Notes: generated from the letters alone by a model not told the origin. A DNA stretch of 64,000 nt from Pseudomonadota bacterium (GCA_021813365.1 JAKALB010000001.1:1-64000); one strand, 5' to 3'; positions 25,827 through 36,794 are shown, counted from the first letter of the stretch. A program made the numbers and translations.

Positions 25827-28761
25827 ACTTTTCGCACTGCCGCTGGGTACCGATTTCGCCAATGGCTTCGTGGACGGGCTGTTGGCCCGCCATCGCGGCT
25901 TGCCGCCGGAAAAGCTGGCGCGGATCACGATCCACGCCAACAGCCGGCGGATGCGCCGCCGGATTGCCGAGGCACTGAAGGCGCGCGGCGTGCGGTTGCT
26001 GCCACGGCTGAAGCTGGTCTCGGACCTTGCGGATGACCTGATCCTGGCCGACCTGCCGCCGCAGGCCCCGGCCCTGCGCCGGCGGCTGCAACTGAACCAG
26101 CTGATCCGCGCCCTGATCGCGCAAGAACCGGGCCTGGCCCCGACCTCGGCCGTGCAGGACCTGACCGACAGCCTGTTCGCCCTCATGGAAGAAATGGATT
26201 CCGAAGGAATCGAACCCGCGGCCCTGCGCCAGCTTGACCTGGCCGAACATTCCGAACACTGGGCGCGCAGCCTCAAGTTCCTGACCATCCTGGTCCCGTT
26301 CTTTGCCCGCTCGGCCGAGCGCGGCGCCGGCGCGCGCAGCCGGATCGCGGCGCAGCGCCTGGCCGAATTGTGGGCCGCGGCGCCACCGGCCGATCCGGTG
26401 ATCGTGGCGGGTTCGACCGCGTCGCGCGGGGCGATATCCGCCTTCATGGAGGCGGTGGCGCGGCTGCCGAACGGCGCGGTGGTGCTGCCCGGCTATGATT
26501 TTGACATGCCGGCATCGGTCTGGGATGCGCTGGACCATGCCGTGACCGCCGAGGATCATCCGCAATTCCGCTTTCTGCGCCTGGCCCAGCGGTTGGGCCT
26601 GACGCCGCAGGAGGTGCAGCCCTGGGCGCAAGTCGCCCCGCGCGATCCGGCGCGGGACCGGGTGATTTCCCTGGCGCTGCGCCCCGCGCCGGTCACGGAT
26701 CAGTGGCTCGTCGAAGGTGCCGCGCTGACCGACCTGCCTCAGGCGCTGGCCGGGGTCAGCCTGATCGAGGCGCAATCCCCCAGAGATGAGGCTCAGGCGC
26801 TGGCGCTGATCTTGCGGCATGCGTTGGAAACCGGGCAGAAAGCGGCTCTGATCACGCCCGATCGGCTGTTGACCCGGCGGGTGACGGCGGCGCTGGATCG
26901 CTGGGGGATCCGACCGGACGACTCGGCCGGCCGCCCGCTGATCCTTTCGGCGCCGGGGCGGTTTCTGCGCCACGTCGCGGACCTGTTCTGCGAGCGGTTG
27001 ACGGCGGCACGGCTGCTGGTGCTCTTGAAACACCCGATGGTGAGCAGCGGTGGCGGCCGCGGCCCGCACCTTCTGCTGACGCGCGAACTGGAACTGAGGC
27101 TGCGGCGGCATGGGCCGGTGTTTCCGGCTGCCGAGGATATCCGGCGGCTGGTGAAGGAAAGTGACGGCGCGGCGCAGGCCTGGGCGACGGGGATCGCGGC
27201 CGTGCTGGATCGCCTGGCGGGGCCGGACCGCAGGCCGCTGGGCGACTGGGTGGCGCTGCATCGCAGCCTGGCCGAGGCGCTGGCGCGCGGGACCGATCCT
27301 GGCGGATCGGGTGCGCTGTGGCTTGAACAGCCGGGCGAGGCGTGCCGCGCGATCCTGGAGGAACTGGCCCTTGAGGCCCCGCACGGCGGCGAGATTTCGG
27401 CCCTGGAATACCGCGATCTGTTCGCCGCGCTGCTGGCCGACAAGGCCGTGCAGGACAGCACACCCGTGCACGAAGGCGTGCAGATCCTGGGCGCGCGCGA
27501 AGCCCGGGAATGTGACGCCGATCTCGTGATCCTGGCCGGATTGAACGAGGGCAGCTGGCCCGCCCTGCCCGGCCCCGACCCCTGGCTGAACCGGGCGCTG
27601 CGGCGCGATCTGGGCCTGTTGTTGCCAGAGCGCCAGATCGGCCTTTCGGCGCATGACTTCCAGCAGGCGGTGTCGGCCCCCCGGACGGTGCTGAGCCGGG
27701 CGGTCCGGTCGGACGATTCCGAAACGGTGCCGGCTCGCTGGCTGAACCGGTTGACGAACCTGCTGGCGGGGCTGCCCGCCGCGCAGGGGCCCGAGGCTTT
27801 GGCGGCGATGCGGCGGCGGGGTGAGGGCTGGCTGCGGCTGGCCGGGCAGATCGACCGCCCTGGCGCCGCGGATCGGGCCGATCCCGGCCTGCAGCCGGCG
27901 CCGCGACCGCGGGTGATTCCGCCGGCCGGTGCCCGTTTCGACACCCTGTCGCTGACCGAGCTGGAGCGGCTGATCCGTGACCCCTATGCGATTTATGCCA
28001 AGCGGATTCTGTCTCTGCGACCGCTGGATTCGTTGCTGGCCGAGCCCGATTACGCCGATCGCGGCACTGCCTTTCACCGCGTGCTGGAGCGGTTCGTCAA
28101 GGAGCGGCCCGCCGACGAGGACCTGCCCGCGGCCCGGGCACGGCTGATGGCCAGCGCCGCGCAGATCCTGGGCAGGGAAATGCCGTTCCCGCTGCATCGC
28201 GCGCTGTGGCTGGCGCGGTTCGAGGCGGCGGCGGATGGGCTGTTGCAGCAGGACCGCGACGTGGGCGAAGCGGTGGATGTCGAGGTTTCGGGCGCACTCG
28301 CGGTCGAACAGACCGGCGTGACCCTGCAGGGGCGGCTGGATCGGGTCGACCGGCGCGCCGATGGGCGGCTGGTGCTGATCGACTTCAAGACCGGGCTGGT
28401 GCCCTCCCCGCCCCAGCAGGACAGGTTCGCCTTGCAGCTGCGCGCCGGGGCGGTTCTGGTCGAGCGCGGTGCCTTTTCTCTGCCCGCGCCGGCCGAAGTG
28501 GCCGAGATCCGCTATGTCGGGGTCAGCGAGGCCGGCAAGGTGGTGGCGACCCCGCTGGACGCCGCCATGAAGGACGAAATCTGGAACGGGCTGGTAAAGC
28601 TCCTTTCGCATTACCGCCGCGGCGGGACGGGATTTTCGGCGCGGCGGGCACATATGAGCGTGTCCGACACGTCGGATTATGACCAGTTGTCGCGTTTCGG
28701 CGAATGGGACATGGCCGCACCGACCCAGGCGGTGCGGGTGGGGGATCGCGCTGATGGATGA
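25819..28761 (+). CDS. addB: Double-strand break repair protein AddB
   Basis: This 980-residue partner of AddA is the alphaproteobacterial type. It has an N-terminal helicase-like region without a strong Walker A motif, a middle section containing ARECDADLVILAGLNEGSWPALP, and a C-terminal RecB-type nuclease with the catalytic VLIDFKTG. AddAB resects broken ends until a Chi-like sequence and then loads RecA. GTG 25819 has an excellent GGAGGAGG upstream and overlaps the murU-like stop by eight bases; the 3' end overlaps addA by eight bases, so all are coupled. Confidence 0.93.
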   Translation: MAELFALPLGTDFANGFVDGLLARHRGLPPEKLARITIHANSRRMRRRIAEALKARGVRLLPRLKLVSDLADDLILADLPPQAPALRRRLQLNQLIRALIAQEPGLAPTSAVQDLTDSLFALMEEMDSEGIEPAALRQLDLAEHSEHWARSLKFLTILVPFFARSAERGAGARSRIAAQRLAELWAAAPPADPVIVAGSTASRGAISAFMEAVARLPNGAVVLPGYDFDMPASVWDALDHAVTAEDHPQFRFLRLAQRLGLTPQEVQPWAQVAPRDPARDRVISLALRPAPVTDQWLVEGAALTDLPQALAGVSLIEAQSPRDEAQALALILRHALETGQKAALITPDRLLTRRVTAALDRWGIRPDDSAGRPLILSAPGRFLRHVADLFCERLTAARLLVLLKHPMVSSGGGRGPHLLLTRELELRLRRHGPVFPAAEDIRRLVKESDGAAQAWATGIAAVLDRLAGPDRRPLGDWVALHRSLAEALARGTDPGGSGALWLEQPGEACRAILEELALEAPHGGEISALEYRDLFAALLADKAVQDSTPVHEGVQILGAREARECDADLVILAGLNEGSWPALPGPDPWLNRALRRDLGLLLPERQIGLSAHDFQQAVSAPRTVLSRAVRSDDSETVPARWLNRLTNLLAGLPAAQGPEALAAMRRRGEGWLRLAGQIDRPGAADRADPGLQPAPRPRVIPPAGARFDTLSLTELERLIRDPYAIYAKRILSLRPLDSLLAEPDYADRGTAFHRVLERFVKERPADEDLPAARARLMASAAQILGREMPFPLHRALWLARFEAAADGLLQQDRDVGEAVDVEVSGALAVEQTGVTLQGRLDRVDRRADGRLVLIDFKTGLVPSPPQQDRFALQLRAGAVLVERGAFSLPAPAEVAEIRYVGVSEAGKVVATPLDAAMKDEIWNGLVKLLSHYRRGGTGFSARRAHMSVSDTSDYDQLSRFGEWDMAAPTQAVRVGDRADG

Positions 28762-31700
28762 TGCCAGCCGCGCCCAGGTCGAGGCCGCCGATCCCGCAAC
28801 CTCGACCTGGCTTTCGGCCAATGCCGGATCCGGCAAGACGCGGGTGCTGATCGACCGGGTGGCGCGACTGCTGCTGCGGGGCACGCCGCCGCAGCGGATC
28901 CTGTGCCTGACTTACACGAATGCCGCTGCTTCCGAAATGCAGAACCGGCTGTTCAAGCGGCTGGGTGAATGGGCGATGATGCCCGAGGAAAGGCTGGCCG
29001 AGACGCTCGCGGCCCTGGGGATGCCGGCGGCCGAACGGGCGACCGAGATGGTGGAAGCGCGGCGGTTGTTCGCCCGGGCGATCGAGACGCCGGGAGGCCT
29101 GCGCATACAGACCATCCACAGCTTCTGCGCCAGCCTGCTGCGCCGGTTCCCGCTGGAGGCGGGCGTGCCGCCGCAATTCACCGAAATCGACGAACGCAGC
29201 GCGGCGCAACTGGTGCGGGCGGCGCTGGAGGAAATGGCCGAAGGGCCCGATGCGCGGCTGGTGGCGGGGATGGCCGGGCTGGCGGGCGAGGAGACCTTCT
29301 TTCGTCTGGTCGACCGGATCGTCAGCCTGCGCCGGGGCCTGGTGCCGCGCGATGCCGCCGAAATCCGGCGGGTGCTGGGGCTGACCGGGGTGAGCGATCC
29401 TGTCCTGATAGCCGGGGAGGCCCTGCGCGGCGTGTCGCGCGAATGGTGGGGCCGGCTGCTGGACCGGCTGGCGCAGGGCGGCCCGATCGATCGCAAGGTT
29501 GCGCGCAAGCTGGCGCGCGTGAACCTCGACCGGCCGGATCGAACGACCCTGCCCCTGCTGGAAGATGCGCTCCTGGCCAAGTCGGGGGAACGCGAGGGCC
29601 TGCCATCGAACGGCGAGCCGACTGCGGCCATGCGCAGGGCGGAACCGGCCTTGTTAGAGCCGCTTTTGCAATTGGCGCAAAGGGTGTCGGACCTGCGCCC
29701 GCAACGGCAGGCGGCGCAGGCGGCCGAGGCCGCGGCGGTGCTGTCGGATTTTGCCCGGGCGTTCCTGCCGATGTATGCCCGCGCCAAGGCACGGCGCGGC
29801 TGGCTCGACTTCGATGACCTGATCGAAAAGGCCGAGGCGCTGCTGACCGACCCCGCGGTGGCGGCCTGGGTGCTGTTCCGGCTGGATGGCGGGATCGACC
29901 ACATCCTGGTGGACGAGGCGCAGGACACCAGTCCGGAACAATGGCGGGTCATCGATCTGCTGACCCAGGAATTCACCGCCGGGCTGGGTGCGCGGCACCG
30001 GGAACGGACGCTTTTCGTGGTGGGCGACAAGAAACAGTCGATCTATTCCTTCCAGGGGGCCGATGTCTCGGGCTTTGACCGGCGGGCCGAGCTGTTCCGC
30101 CTGGCGTTTGAAACGGTGGGGCTTGGCTTTGCCAACCGCGACCTGCGGCATTCGTTCCGATCCTCGCCCGTGATCCTGGCGCTGGTGGATCGGCTGTTCG
30201 CGTCGGGGCAAGCGGACGCGGTGGGGCAGGATGTGCGTCACATCGCCTTCAACAACCGGCTTCCCGGCCGGATCGAGGTCTGGCCGGTGGTGCCCAGACC
30301 CGAGAAGGACGATGCCGCCGGGCACTGGTCTGACCCGGTGGACCAGCCGTCGGCCCAGGCGCCCGAAATCATTCTGGCGGCGCAGATCGCGGCCCGGATC
30401 AAGCAGATGATCGGCTCGGCGCCGGTGCCGCAGGCCAGGGGCGCGACACGGCCGGCGCAGCCCGGGGATTTCCTCATCCTGGTGCGCCGCCGCTCGGGCG
30501 TGTTTCCGCATCTGATTCGCGCCTGCAAGGCAGCGGGCCTGCCGGTGGCGGGTGCCGACCGGCTGAAACTGACGGAAGAGCTGGCGGTCAACGATCTGCT
30601 GGCCCTGCTGTCGGTGCTGGCCACGCCCGAGGATGACCTGTCGCTGGCCTGCGTGCTGCGCTCGCCGCTTTGCGGCTGGAGCGAAGCCGACCTGTTCGCA
30701 TTGGCGCATGGCCGCAAGGGCTATCTGTGGGAGGCGTTGCGACAGGGCGACAGCGCCGCCAGGGCGATGCTGCAAGACCTGCGCGATCAGGCCGATTACC
30801 TGCGGCCGCATGATCTGCTGGACCGGGCGCTGACCCGGCATCGCGGTCGCGTCCGGCTGCTGGCGCGGCTGGGCGAGGAAGTGGCCGAATCGATCGACGC
30901 GCTGTTGGCCCTGGCCCTGGCCTATGAGCAGGTGGAGGTGCCCAGCCTGGACGGGTTCCTGCTGTGGATGCAGGGCGGCGATGCCACGATCAAGCGGCAG
31001 ATGGGGGCCAGCGCCGGCCGCATCCGCATCATGACGGTGCATGGCGCCAAGGGGCTGGAAAGCCCGATCGTGATTCTGCCCGACACCGGCGACCGCAGGC
31101 CGGACGGCAAGCGGACCATCCTGCTGGACGGAAACGGACTGCCGTTCCTCACGGGCTCGGCGGGCGATCTGTCGCGGCATGTGGCCGACCTGATCGAGGC
31201 AAAGCGCGCCAGGGACGAACAGGAATCGCTGCGGCTCTTGTATGTGGCGCTGACACGGGCGGAAACCCAGCTGATCGTGGCGGCGGCCGGCGAAGCGAAA
31301 GCCGGCAGTTGGCACGGTCTGGTGCAGGAGGCGGCGCTGGCGCTGGGCGCCAGGCCCGATGCCGAGGGTCGGCTGGTGCTGGCAAGCCCGGATTGGCCGC
31401 TGACGGCCAGTGCGGCTGTGGAAACCGCCGTGGAATCCCTGGAAAGCGCGGGCACAGAGCCGCTTCCGGCCTGGGCAGCCACACGCGCCCCCCCGGCGCA
31501 GGCGCGGGTCACACCGTTGTCGCCGTCAGATCTGGGCGGGGCAAAGACCTTGTCGGGCCAGACCGTGGCGGATGCGGATGCGACGGCGCGCGGCACGGCG
31601 CTGCACCTGCTGTTGCAGCATCTGCCAGGGCAGGATGCGGCACGCTGGCCGATGCTGGCCGCGGCGCTGGTGCCGGACGCGGGCTTGCGCAGCGTGGCCC

Positions 31701-32104
31701 TCGCCGCGGCGGCGCGCCTGATCCTGGATTCCGACCTGGCACCGATCTTCGGCCCTGGCAGCCTGGCAGAGGTGACCATTCAGGGTGAACTTGCTGGCCG
31801 GCCGGCCGAGGGCAGCATCGACCGGCTGGTGGTGACGGATCGGGTTGTTCTGGCGGTGGATTTCAAATCCAACGTCCAGGTGCCCGAGAAGCCCGAGGAT
31901 GTGCCCGAGGCGATCCTGCGGCAAATGGCCGCCTATGCCGCCCTGCTGGCACAGGCCTATCCGGGCCGGACGGTTCGCACCGCCATCTTGTGGACGGAAA
32001 CCGGCCGGCTGATGGCTCTGGATGACGATATCATGCGGGAAGCTCTGGCGCGCGCCACCAGCACTGGGGTTCCCGCCCTTGACGGCAGGGACGGGCAACC
32101 GTAG
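28754..32104 (+). CDS. addA: Double-strand break repair helicase/nuclease AddA
   Basis: This 1116-residue UvrD-family helicase has the Walker A motif ANAGSGKT (residues 22-29), motif Ia [11 protein letters not shown], motif [16 protein letters not shown], motif [16 protein letters not shown], and motif [21 protein letters not shown]-terminal RecB-type nuclease follows ([10 protein letters not shown]). With AddB it unwinds and degrades double-strand DNA ends for recombination repair. ATG 28754 lies inside the end of addB (8-base overlap). trxA begins 32 bases later. Confidence 0.95.
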   Translation: MDDASRAQVEAADPATSTWLSANAGSGKTRVLIDRVARLLLRGTPPQRILCLTYTNAAASEMQNRLFKRLGEWAMMPEERLAETLAALGMPAAERATEMVEARRLFARAIETPGGLRIQTIHSFCASLLRRFPLEAGVPPQFTEIDERSAAQLVRAALEEMAEGPDARLVAGMAGLAGEETFFRLVDRIVSLRRGLVPRDAAEIRRVLGLTGVSDPVLIAGEALRGVSREWWGRLLDRLAQGGPIDRKVARKLARVNLDRPDRTTLPLLEDALLAKSGEREGLPSNGEPTAAMRRAEPALLEPLLQLAQRVSDLRPQRQAAQAAEAAAVLSDFARAFLPMYARAKARRGWLDFDDLIEKAEALLTDPAVAAWVLFRLDGGIDHILVDEAQDTSPEQWRVIDLLTQEFTAGLGARHRERTLFVVGDKKQSIYSFQGADVSGFDRRAELFRLAFETVGLGFANRDLRHSFRSSPVILALVDRLFASGQADAVGQDVRHIAFNNRLPGRIEVWPVVPRPEKDDAAGHWSDPVDQPSAQAPEIILAAQIAARIKQMIGSAPVPQARGATRPAQPGDFLILVRRRSGVFPHLIRACKAAGLPVAGADRLKLTEELAVNDLLALLSVLATPEDDLSLACVLRSPLCGWSEADLFALAHGRKGYLWEALRQGDSAARAMLQDLRDQADYLRPHDLLDRALTRHRGRVRLLARLGEEVAESIDALLALALAYEQVEVPSLDGFLLWMQGGDATIKRQMGASAGRIRIMTVHGAKGLESPIVILPDTGDRRPDGKRTILLDGNGLPFLTGSAGDLSRHVADLIEAKRARDEQESLRLLYVALTRAETQLIVAAAGEAKAGSWHGLVQEAALALGARPDAEGRLVLASPDWPLTASAAVETAVESLESAGTEPLPAWAATRAPPAQARVTPLSPSDLGGAKTLSGQTVADADATARGTALHLLLQHLPGQDAARWPMLAAALVPDAGLRSVALAAAARLILDSDLAPIFGPGSLAEVTIQGELAGRPAEGSIDRLVVTDRVVLAVDFKSNVQVPEKPEDVPEAILRQMAAYAALLAQAYPGRTVRTAILWTETGRLMALDDDIMREALARATSTGVPALDGRDGQP

Positions 32105-32136
32105 CTTGCGTGGCCTGCCAATTTGCGGAGAACATC

Positions 32137-32463
32137 ATGGGCAACGCTACTGTCGCCGTGACCGATGCCACTTTCGATGCCGAAGTGCGCAAATCCCCTA
32201 TCCCGGTCGTCGTCGATTTCTGGGCTGAATGGTGCGGCCCCTGCCGCCAGATCGGCCCGGCCCTCGAAGAGATCGCCACGGAGCTGGCCGGCAAGGTCAA
32301 GATCGTGAAGGTCAACGTGGACGAAAACCCCGACAGCCCGGCGATGCTGGGTGTGCGCGGCATCCCCTCGCTGTTCCTGTTCAAGGATGGCGAGGTCGTG
32401 TCGAACAAGGTCGGTGCGGCACCCAAGGCGGCGCTGGCCAACTGGATCAACTCGGCCATCTGA
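32137..32463 (+). CDS. trxA: Thioredoxin
   Basis: This 108-residue thioredoxin has active site [10 protein letters not shown] (Cys33, Cys36) and the cis-proline loop GIPSLFLF. It is the general cytoplasmic dithiol reductant, including for ribonucleotide reductase and methionine sulfoxide reductase. ATG 32137 has GGAG upstream; an earlier in-frame ATG at 32110 lacks one. The gene ends the long plus-strand run and is followed by a clear intrinsic terminator. Confidence 0.96.
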   Translation: MGNATVAVTDATFDAEVRKSPIPVVVDFWAEWCGPCRQIGPALEEIATELAGKVKIVKVNVDENPDSPAMLGVRGIPSLFLFKDGEVVSNKVGAAPKAALANWINSAI

Positions 32464-32489
32464 CGGCCATCCGACAGCCGACGGACAGA

Positions 32490-32512
32490 GGGCGCCCCCG
32501 GGTGCCCTTTTT
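32490..32512 (+). terminator. Intrinsic terminator after trxA
   Basis: A seven-base-pair stem GGGCGCC / GGTGCCC (one G-T pair) with loop CCCG is followed directly by five T. It closes the transcript that ends with addB-addA-trxA, 27 bases after the trxA stop. Confidence 0.85.
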
Positions 32513-32559
32513 CATTGCGCCGGAAGCCGCCATATAGAAGCAAGCCAAGGAGGCGCGAC

Positions 32560-33117
32560 ATGAGCGACGACAAATTTCCCGGCTGGCATGGGACGACGAT
32601 CCTGGCGGTGCGGCGCGGCGGGCAGGTTGTGGTGGCCGGCGATGGCCAGGTCAGCCTGGGCCAGACCGTGATCAAGGGCACGGCGCGCAAGGTGCGGCGG
32701 CTGTCGCCCGGCGGCAAGGAAGTGGTGGCCGGCTTTGCAGGATCCACGGCCGATGCCTTCACCCTGCTCGAGCGCCTGGAAAAGAAGCTGGAGGCGGCAC
32801 CGGGACAGCTGGCGCGGGCCTGCGTCGACTTGGCCAAGGACTGGCGGATGGACAAGTATCTGCGAAACCTCGAAGCCATGCTGATCGTCACCGATGGCGA
32901 GGGCTTGTTCGTGCTCACCGGCGCGGGCGATGTGCTGGAGCCGGAGCACGACATCGCCGCCATCGGCAGTGGCGGGAATTACGCGCTGGCCGCCGCGCGG
33001 GCACTGATGGAAACGGACTGGGATGCCGAGCGCATCGCGCGCAGAGCGATGGCCATCGCCGCCGACATCTGCGTTTACACCAATGGCAACCTGACTGTGG
33101 AACGGATCGCGAAATGA
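32560..33117 (+). CDS. hslV: ATP-dependent protease peptidase subunit HslV
   Basis: This 185-residue proteasome-like peptidase has an 11-residue propeptide ([11 protein letters not shown]) before the catalytic threonine Thr12 in [10 protein letters not shown]. It continues with [14 protein letters not shown] and [16 protein letters not shown]. It forms the proteolytic double ring that degrades unfolded and regulatory proteins fed by HslU. ATG 32560 has a perfect AAGGAGG eight bases upstream. Its stop overlaps the hslU start (ATGA). Confidence 0.97.
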   Translation: MSDDKFPGWHGTTILAVRRGGQVVVAGDGQVSLGQTVIKGTARKVRRLSPGGKEVVAGFAGSTADAFTLLERLEKKLEAAPGQLARACVDLAKDWRMDKYLRNLEAMLIVTDGEGLFVLTGAGDVLEPEHDIAAIGSGGNYALAAARALMETDWDAERIARRAMAIAADICVYTNGNLTVERIAK

Positions 33118-34412
33118 CCGAACTGACCCCGCGCGAGATCGTCTCGGAACTGGACCGGTTTATCATCGGGCAGAACGACGCCAAGCGGGCCGTGGCCGTG
33201 GCATTGCGCAACCGCTGGCGCCGCAAGCGCCTGGGCGATGACCTGCGCGACGAGGTCTATCCCAAGAACATCCTGATGATCGGCCCGACCGGTGTCGGCA
33301 AGACCGAAATCGCGCGCCGCCTGGCCAGGCTGGCGAAAGCCCCCTTCCTGAAGGTCGAGGCGACGAAGTTCACCGAGGTCGGCTATGTCGGTCGCGATGT
33401 CGACCAGATCATCCGCGACCTGATGGATGTCGCCGTGGTCGACACCCGTGCGCGGATGCGCGACGAGGTGAAGGCGCGAGCCCAGAAAGCCGCCGAGGAG
33501 CGGGTGATCGAGGCGCTGGCCGGCAAGGAGGCGCGTGAACAGACGCGCGAGATGTTCCGCGGCAAGCTGCGCCGGGGCGAGTTGGACGACACGATGATCG
33601 AACTGGACATCGAGGACACAGCCTCGCCCTTTCCGATGGCGATGGGCGGCCCCGGCATGGAAATGCAGATGCAGGGCCTGCAGGATCTGTTCAGGGTCTT
33701 CGGCCAGCGGACCCGAAAGAAGAAGGTCTCGGTCGCCGACAGTTACGACCTGCTGATCGGGCAGGAGGCCGACAAGCTGCTGGATGACGAGGCGGTCAGG
33801 GCCGCGGCGCTTGAGGCGGTGCAGCAATCGGGCATCGTCTTCCTCGACGAGATCGACAAGATCTGCGCGCGGGCCGAGGCGCGGGGCGCCGATGTCAGCC
33901 GCGAAGGCGTGCAGCGAGACCTGCTGCCCCTGATCGAGGGCACCACCGTCAGCACGAAATACGGGCCGGTGAAAACCGATCATATCCTGTTCATCGCCAG
34001 CGGCGCCTTTCACATCGCCAAGCCGTCCGACCTGCTGCCCGAGTTGCAGGGCCGGCTGCCGATCCGGGTGGAATTGCAGCCGCTGGTCGAAGAGGACTTC
34101 GTGCGCATCCTGACCGAGACGGACAATGCCCTTACCCGGCAATATGCCGCCCTACTGGCAACCGAAGAAGTGACGGTCCGCTTCACCGAAGGCGGGATCA
34201 GGGCGCTGGCGCGCATCGCCGCCGAAGTGAACCGGGCGGTGGAAAACATCGGCGCCAGGCGGCTTTCCACCGTGATGGAGCGGGTGTTCGAGGAGTTGAG
34301 CTTCAATGCCCCCGAACGCGGCGGCCAGGTGGTGACGGTCGACGAGACCTTCGTCGAAACCAATCTCGGCGCCCTGTCGCGCTCGGCCGACCTCAGCCGC
34401 TATGTCCTGTAG
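33114..34412 (+). CDS. hslU: HslUV ATPase subunit HslU
   Basis: This 432-residue AAA+ unfoldase starts [24 protein letters not shown]. It has Walker [10 protein letters not shown], Walker [11 protein letters not shown], the pore loop GYVG, and a C-terminal tail SADLSRYVL that docks into HslV. It unfolds substrates and threads them into the HslV chamber. Its start overlaps the hslV stop by four bases, giving a two-gene operon. Confidence 0.97.
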   Translation: MTELTPREIVSELDRFIIGQNDAKRAVAVALRNRWRRKRLGDDLRDEVYPKNILMIGPTGVGKTEIARRLARLAKAPFLKVEATKFTEVGYVGRDVDQIIRDLMDVAVVDTRARMRDEVKARAQKAAEERVIEALAGKEAREQTREMFRGKLRRGELDDTMIELDIEDTASPFPMAMGGPGMEMQMQGLQDLFRVFGQRTRKKKVSVADSYDLLIGQEADKLLDDEAVRAAALEAVQQSGIVFLDEIDKICARAEARGADVSREGVQRDLLPLIEGTTVSTKYGPVKTDHILFIASGAFHIAKPSDLLPELQGRLPIRVELQPLVEEDFVRILTETDNALTRQYAALLATEEVTVRFTEGGIRALARIAAEVNRAVENIGARRLSTVMERVFEELSFNAPERGGQVVTVDETFVETNLGALSRSADLSRYVL

Positions 34413-34437
34413 CGCCGCGGCCGGGTCGGCCTGCTTT

Positions 34438-34482
34438 CACTTTGCTGCAAATATCCCGGGGGCCCGGGGGCAGCGCCCCCGG
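34438..34482. repeat. Intergenic GC-rich hairpin element of a type recurrent in Rhodobacteraceae
   Basis: Between the convergent stops of hslU and the smr gene lies CTTTGCTGCAAATATCCCGG followed by a perfect 8-bp stem (34464-34471 with 34475-34482) around an AGC loop. The TTTGCTGCAAATATCCCGGG-plus-hairpin arrangement is one I recognise from many Rhodobacteraceae intergenic regions. It probably serves as a bidirectional termination or mRNA-stability element. Only one copy is visible in this window. Confidence 0.5.
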
Positions 34483-34484
34483 CC

Positions 34485-35090
34485 TCACCGACGGCGCAGA
34501 TAGACGTAATACGCGCCCGACCCGCCATGCCGCAGATGCGCCTCGGTCACCTGCAGCACCACCGGACCCAGCGGCACCCGGGCCAGCCACTGCGGCACCT
34601 GATGGCGCAGGATGCCCCGGCGCTGCGGGATCGGGCCGTGATCCGGCGCCGACCGGCTGCCCTTGCCGGTGATCACCAGCACCAGTCGCATTCCGGCACC
34701 TTGCGCATTCAGGATGAAGCGGATCAGTTCGGGATGCGCCTCGTTCAGTGTCATGCCATGCAGATCCAGCCGCGCTTCGGGCGTCAGCTTGCCACGGGTC
34801 AGCCTGGCATGGGTTCTGGCATCCATCTGCAAGGGCGCGGCCGCCAGCCAGTCGCCAACCTGGGGCTGCACGTCATGTGCGGGCATGCGCGGCGCGGCCT
34901 TCTCGCCCAGACGAAAGGCGCTGAGCGGCTTGGGTTCGGGCCGCGGACCGGCGTCCTCCCGAACCGGCTGCGGATGGGCCGGCGTCTCCAGCCGGCGCAG
35001 CGGCATCTTGCCAGGTGCCGGGGTGACCGTGCGCGCCACCGCCTGCCAGAGGGCCTGCTCGTCCGGCTGCAACTCGCGCCTGCGGGCCAT
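34485..35090 (-). CDS. Smr-domain protein
   Basis: This 201-residue protein has a disordered, Pro/Arg-rich N-terminal half and a C-terminal Smr domain (about residues 115-201) with the two signature motifs LDLHGMTLNEAH and LVLVITGKGSRS. Smr domains are small nucleases acting on branched DNA or on mRNA and stalled ribosomes (SmrB); which applies here is unknown. ATG 35090 follows the mltA stop by one base (TGAcATG), so translation is coupled to mltA. Confidence 0.88.
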   Translation of the reverse strand: MARRRELQPDEQALWQAVARTVTPAPGKMPLRRLETPAHPQPVREDAGPRPEPKPLSAFRLGEKAAPRMPAHDVQPQVGDWLAAAPLQMDARTHARLTRGKLTPEARLDLHGMTLNEAHPELIRFILNAQGAGMRLVLVITGKGSRSAPDHGPIPQRRGILRHQVPQWLARVPLGPVVLQVTEAHLRHGGSGAYYVYLRRR

Positions 35091-35091
35091 G

Positions 35092-36123
35092 TCAACCGCC
35101 CGAAGCCACAAGGAAAGCCCGGTCGATGGGCAGCAGCACCACCATCCGCCCGCCATCCTTGATCCGGCCCGCGGCCCGCCCGGCCTCGCGTCCTGTGCCA
35201 AAGAAGATGTCGGCCCGCTGGGCACCCTTGATCGCCCCGCCGGTGTCCTGTGCCACCATCAACCGCTGCATCGGCTCGGCGCCGGCCTTTTCCACCCAGA
35301 CCGGCACACCCAAAGGCACATAGGCCGGATCCACCGCAACCGACCGCAGGGGCGTGATCGGCCGACCCATCGCCCCGATCGGCCCCTGATCGGCCGGCAG
35401 ATCGGCGATCTTGCGAAAGAACACATAGGACGGGTTCAGATTCATCAGTTCGGCCCCGGTGCCCGGATTGGCCCGCACGTAATCCTGGATCGACCCCGCA
35501 TCGACCTGATCGGACGTCGCGATGCCCTGGGCTACCATGGCCGTGCCGACCGACGCATAGGCATGACCATTCCGGCCACCATAGCCCACGCGGATCACAT
35601 GGCCGTCCGGCATCCGGATTCGGCCAGAGCCTTGAACTTGCAGGAAATACACGTCGACCGGGTCTTCCAGCCAGGCCAGCTCCAGCCCCCTGCCCCGCAG
35701 GATGCCCCGTTCGATCGTGGCGCGGTCATACCAGACCTGACCATCCAGCAGCTCGGGCGGGCGGCGATAGATCGGCCAGGCGAAGCGCGGGGTGCGCACC
35801 GGCGAGCCATCGAGGACCGGCTCGAAATAGCCGGTGAACAGGGCCGGCGGGGCGCCGATCACCACGGGCTTGAAGAACAGTTCGAAGAAATCCCGTGCCG
35901 CCTCGTCCGATACGGCCGCATCGCGGGCCAGCCGGCACAGCGGCGCCCAATCCTCGCCCTCGATCAGGTCGCAACTGGTCAGAAATATCTTCAACGCCGC
36001 CAGGTGATCGTCCTCGGCCCAGCCGGCCAGGTTCTCGAAATCCAGCACCTCGGCACGGGCCGGCGTCACCGGCGCCAGCCCCAGGGCCAGGACGAGCGCT
36101 GCGAGAAACCGGGCCGCACGCAT
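35092..36123 (-). CDS. mltA: Membrane-bound lytic murein transglycosylase A
   Basis: This 343-residue periplasmic protein has a signal peptide (LAALVLALGLAPVTPARA). The MltA barrel follows (LFTGYFEPVLDGSP, VYFLQVQGSGRIRM), and then the 3D domain MVAQDTGGAIKGAQRADIFFG with Asp293 and Asp305 as the catalytic-site candidates. It cleaves peptidoglycan to 1,6-anhydro-MurNAc products, which ties in with the recycling-type genes at 24-26 kb. No lipobox is evident. It sits between a Tim44-like gene and smr in one operon. Confidence 0.92.
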   Translation of the reverse strand: MRAARFLAALVLALGLAPVTPARAEVLDFENLAGWAEDDHLAALKIFLTSCDLIEGEDWAPLCRLARDAAVSDEAARDFFELFFKPVVIGAPPALFTGYFEPVLDGSPVRTPRFAWPIYRRPPELLDGQVWYDRATIERGILRGRGLELAWLEDPVDVYFLQVQGSGRIRMPDGHVIRVGYGGRNGHAYASVGTAMVAQGIATSDQVDAGSIQDYVRANPGTGAELMNLNPSYVFFRKIADLPADQGPIGAMGRPITPLRSVAVDPAYVPLGVPVWVEKAGAEPMQRLMVAQDTGGAIKGAQRADIFFGTGREAGRAAGRIKDGGRMVVLLPIDRAFLVASGG

Positions 36124-36131
36124 TTGCCCGG

Positions 36132-36794
36132 TCAGTCGCCCGTGGCCACCAGTTGCCAGTTCGGGTCGGCCGAGCCCATCACCCGACCATAGGTCCAGCT
36201 GTCGCGCTGCTTGACCACGGCGCTGGGCGAGCCCTCGATCACGGCGCCCTGCGCGTCGCGCACCACCCGGGTCAATTCGACCACATAGCGCACGGTCACT
36301 TCGGCGCGGCGGGTGGTGGCGTCAAAGGTCGCCTCCTCCAGCGCCAGTTCGCGGATACCGATGATCGTCGTCTGCACGACCAGACCCTGCGCCTTGCGCT
36401 GGGCCGCTGCTTCGTCGAAGGCCTGGGCCACATCCCTGGCCAGGAAGGCGCGGATGCGGTCGATTTCGCCCTTGTCGAATGCGGTCAGGATCATTTCGTA
36501 GGCCGAGCGCGCACCCTTCAGGAACTCGCCCACCATGAAGCTGGGCTCGGCCTGTTTCATCTGCGCCAGGGCGCGGGCGGTGGCGCTGTTTTCGGGCGCA
36601 TGGTCGGTGATGTCTTCATCCGGCCCGCCCTCGATCACGGCGAAATTGCGCCGCGCAACGGTGGGACCACCCGCCTCGACGGGAACCGGCGGCTTTTCAA
36701 AGCCTTCGCGGCTGCCCAGAACGGCGCGAAGCTTCAGGACCAGGAAGACCGCGATGGCCCCCAGCACGACAAGTTGGATGATCGAATTGTTCAT
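36132..36794 (-). CDS. Tim44-like domain protein
   Basis: This 220-residue protein has an N-terminal membrane anchor (IIQLVVLGAIAVFLVLKLRAVLG) and a Tim44/TimA-type alpha/beta domain (about residues 75-215; FLKGARSAYEMILTAFDKGEID, and near the end KQRDSWTYGR). In alphaproteobacteria this homologue of the mitochondrial import motor subunit is found beside mltA, smr and secB. It probably has a chaperone or membrane-scaffold role. ATG 36794 has GGAGGT upstream; the frame remains open for another 690 bases but that part overlaps divergent fxsA. Confidence 0.88.
   Translation of the reverse strand: MNNSIIQLVVLGAIAVFLVLKLRAVLGSREGFEKPPVPVEAGGPTVARRNFAVIEGGPDEDITDHAPENSATARALAQMKQAEPSFMVGEFLKGARSAYEMILTAFDKGEIDRIRAFLARDVAQAFDEAAAQRKAQGLVVQTTIIGIRELALEEATFDATTRRAEVTVRYVVELTRVVRDAQGAVIEGSPSAVVKQRDSWTYGRVMGSADPNWQLVATGD

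Noticed and set aside
22060-28884. A 2274-codon open frame on the minus strand, antisense to the PAS, tsaE, murU and addB genes
   Set aside because: It is codon-aligned with the sense frames of the PAS, tsaE and addB genes, so it stays open simply because TTA, CTA and TCA codons are avoided in this GC-rich genome. Its translation is Arg/Gln/Pro/His-rich low-complexity sequence with no family motif, while all sense genes are clear.
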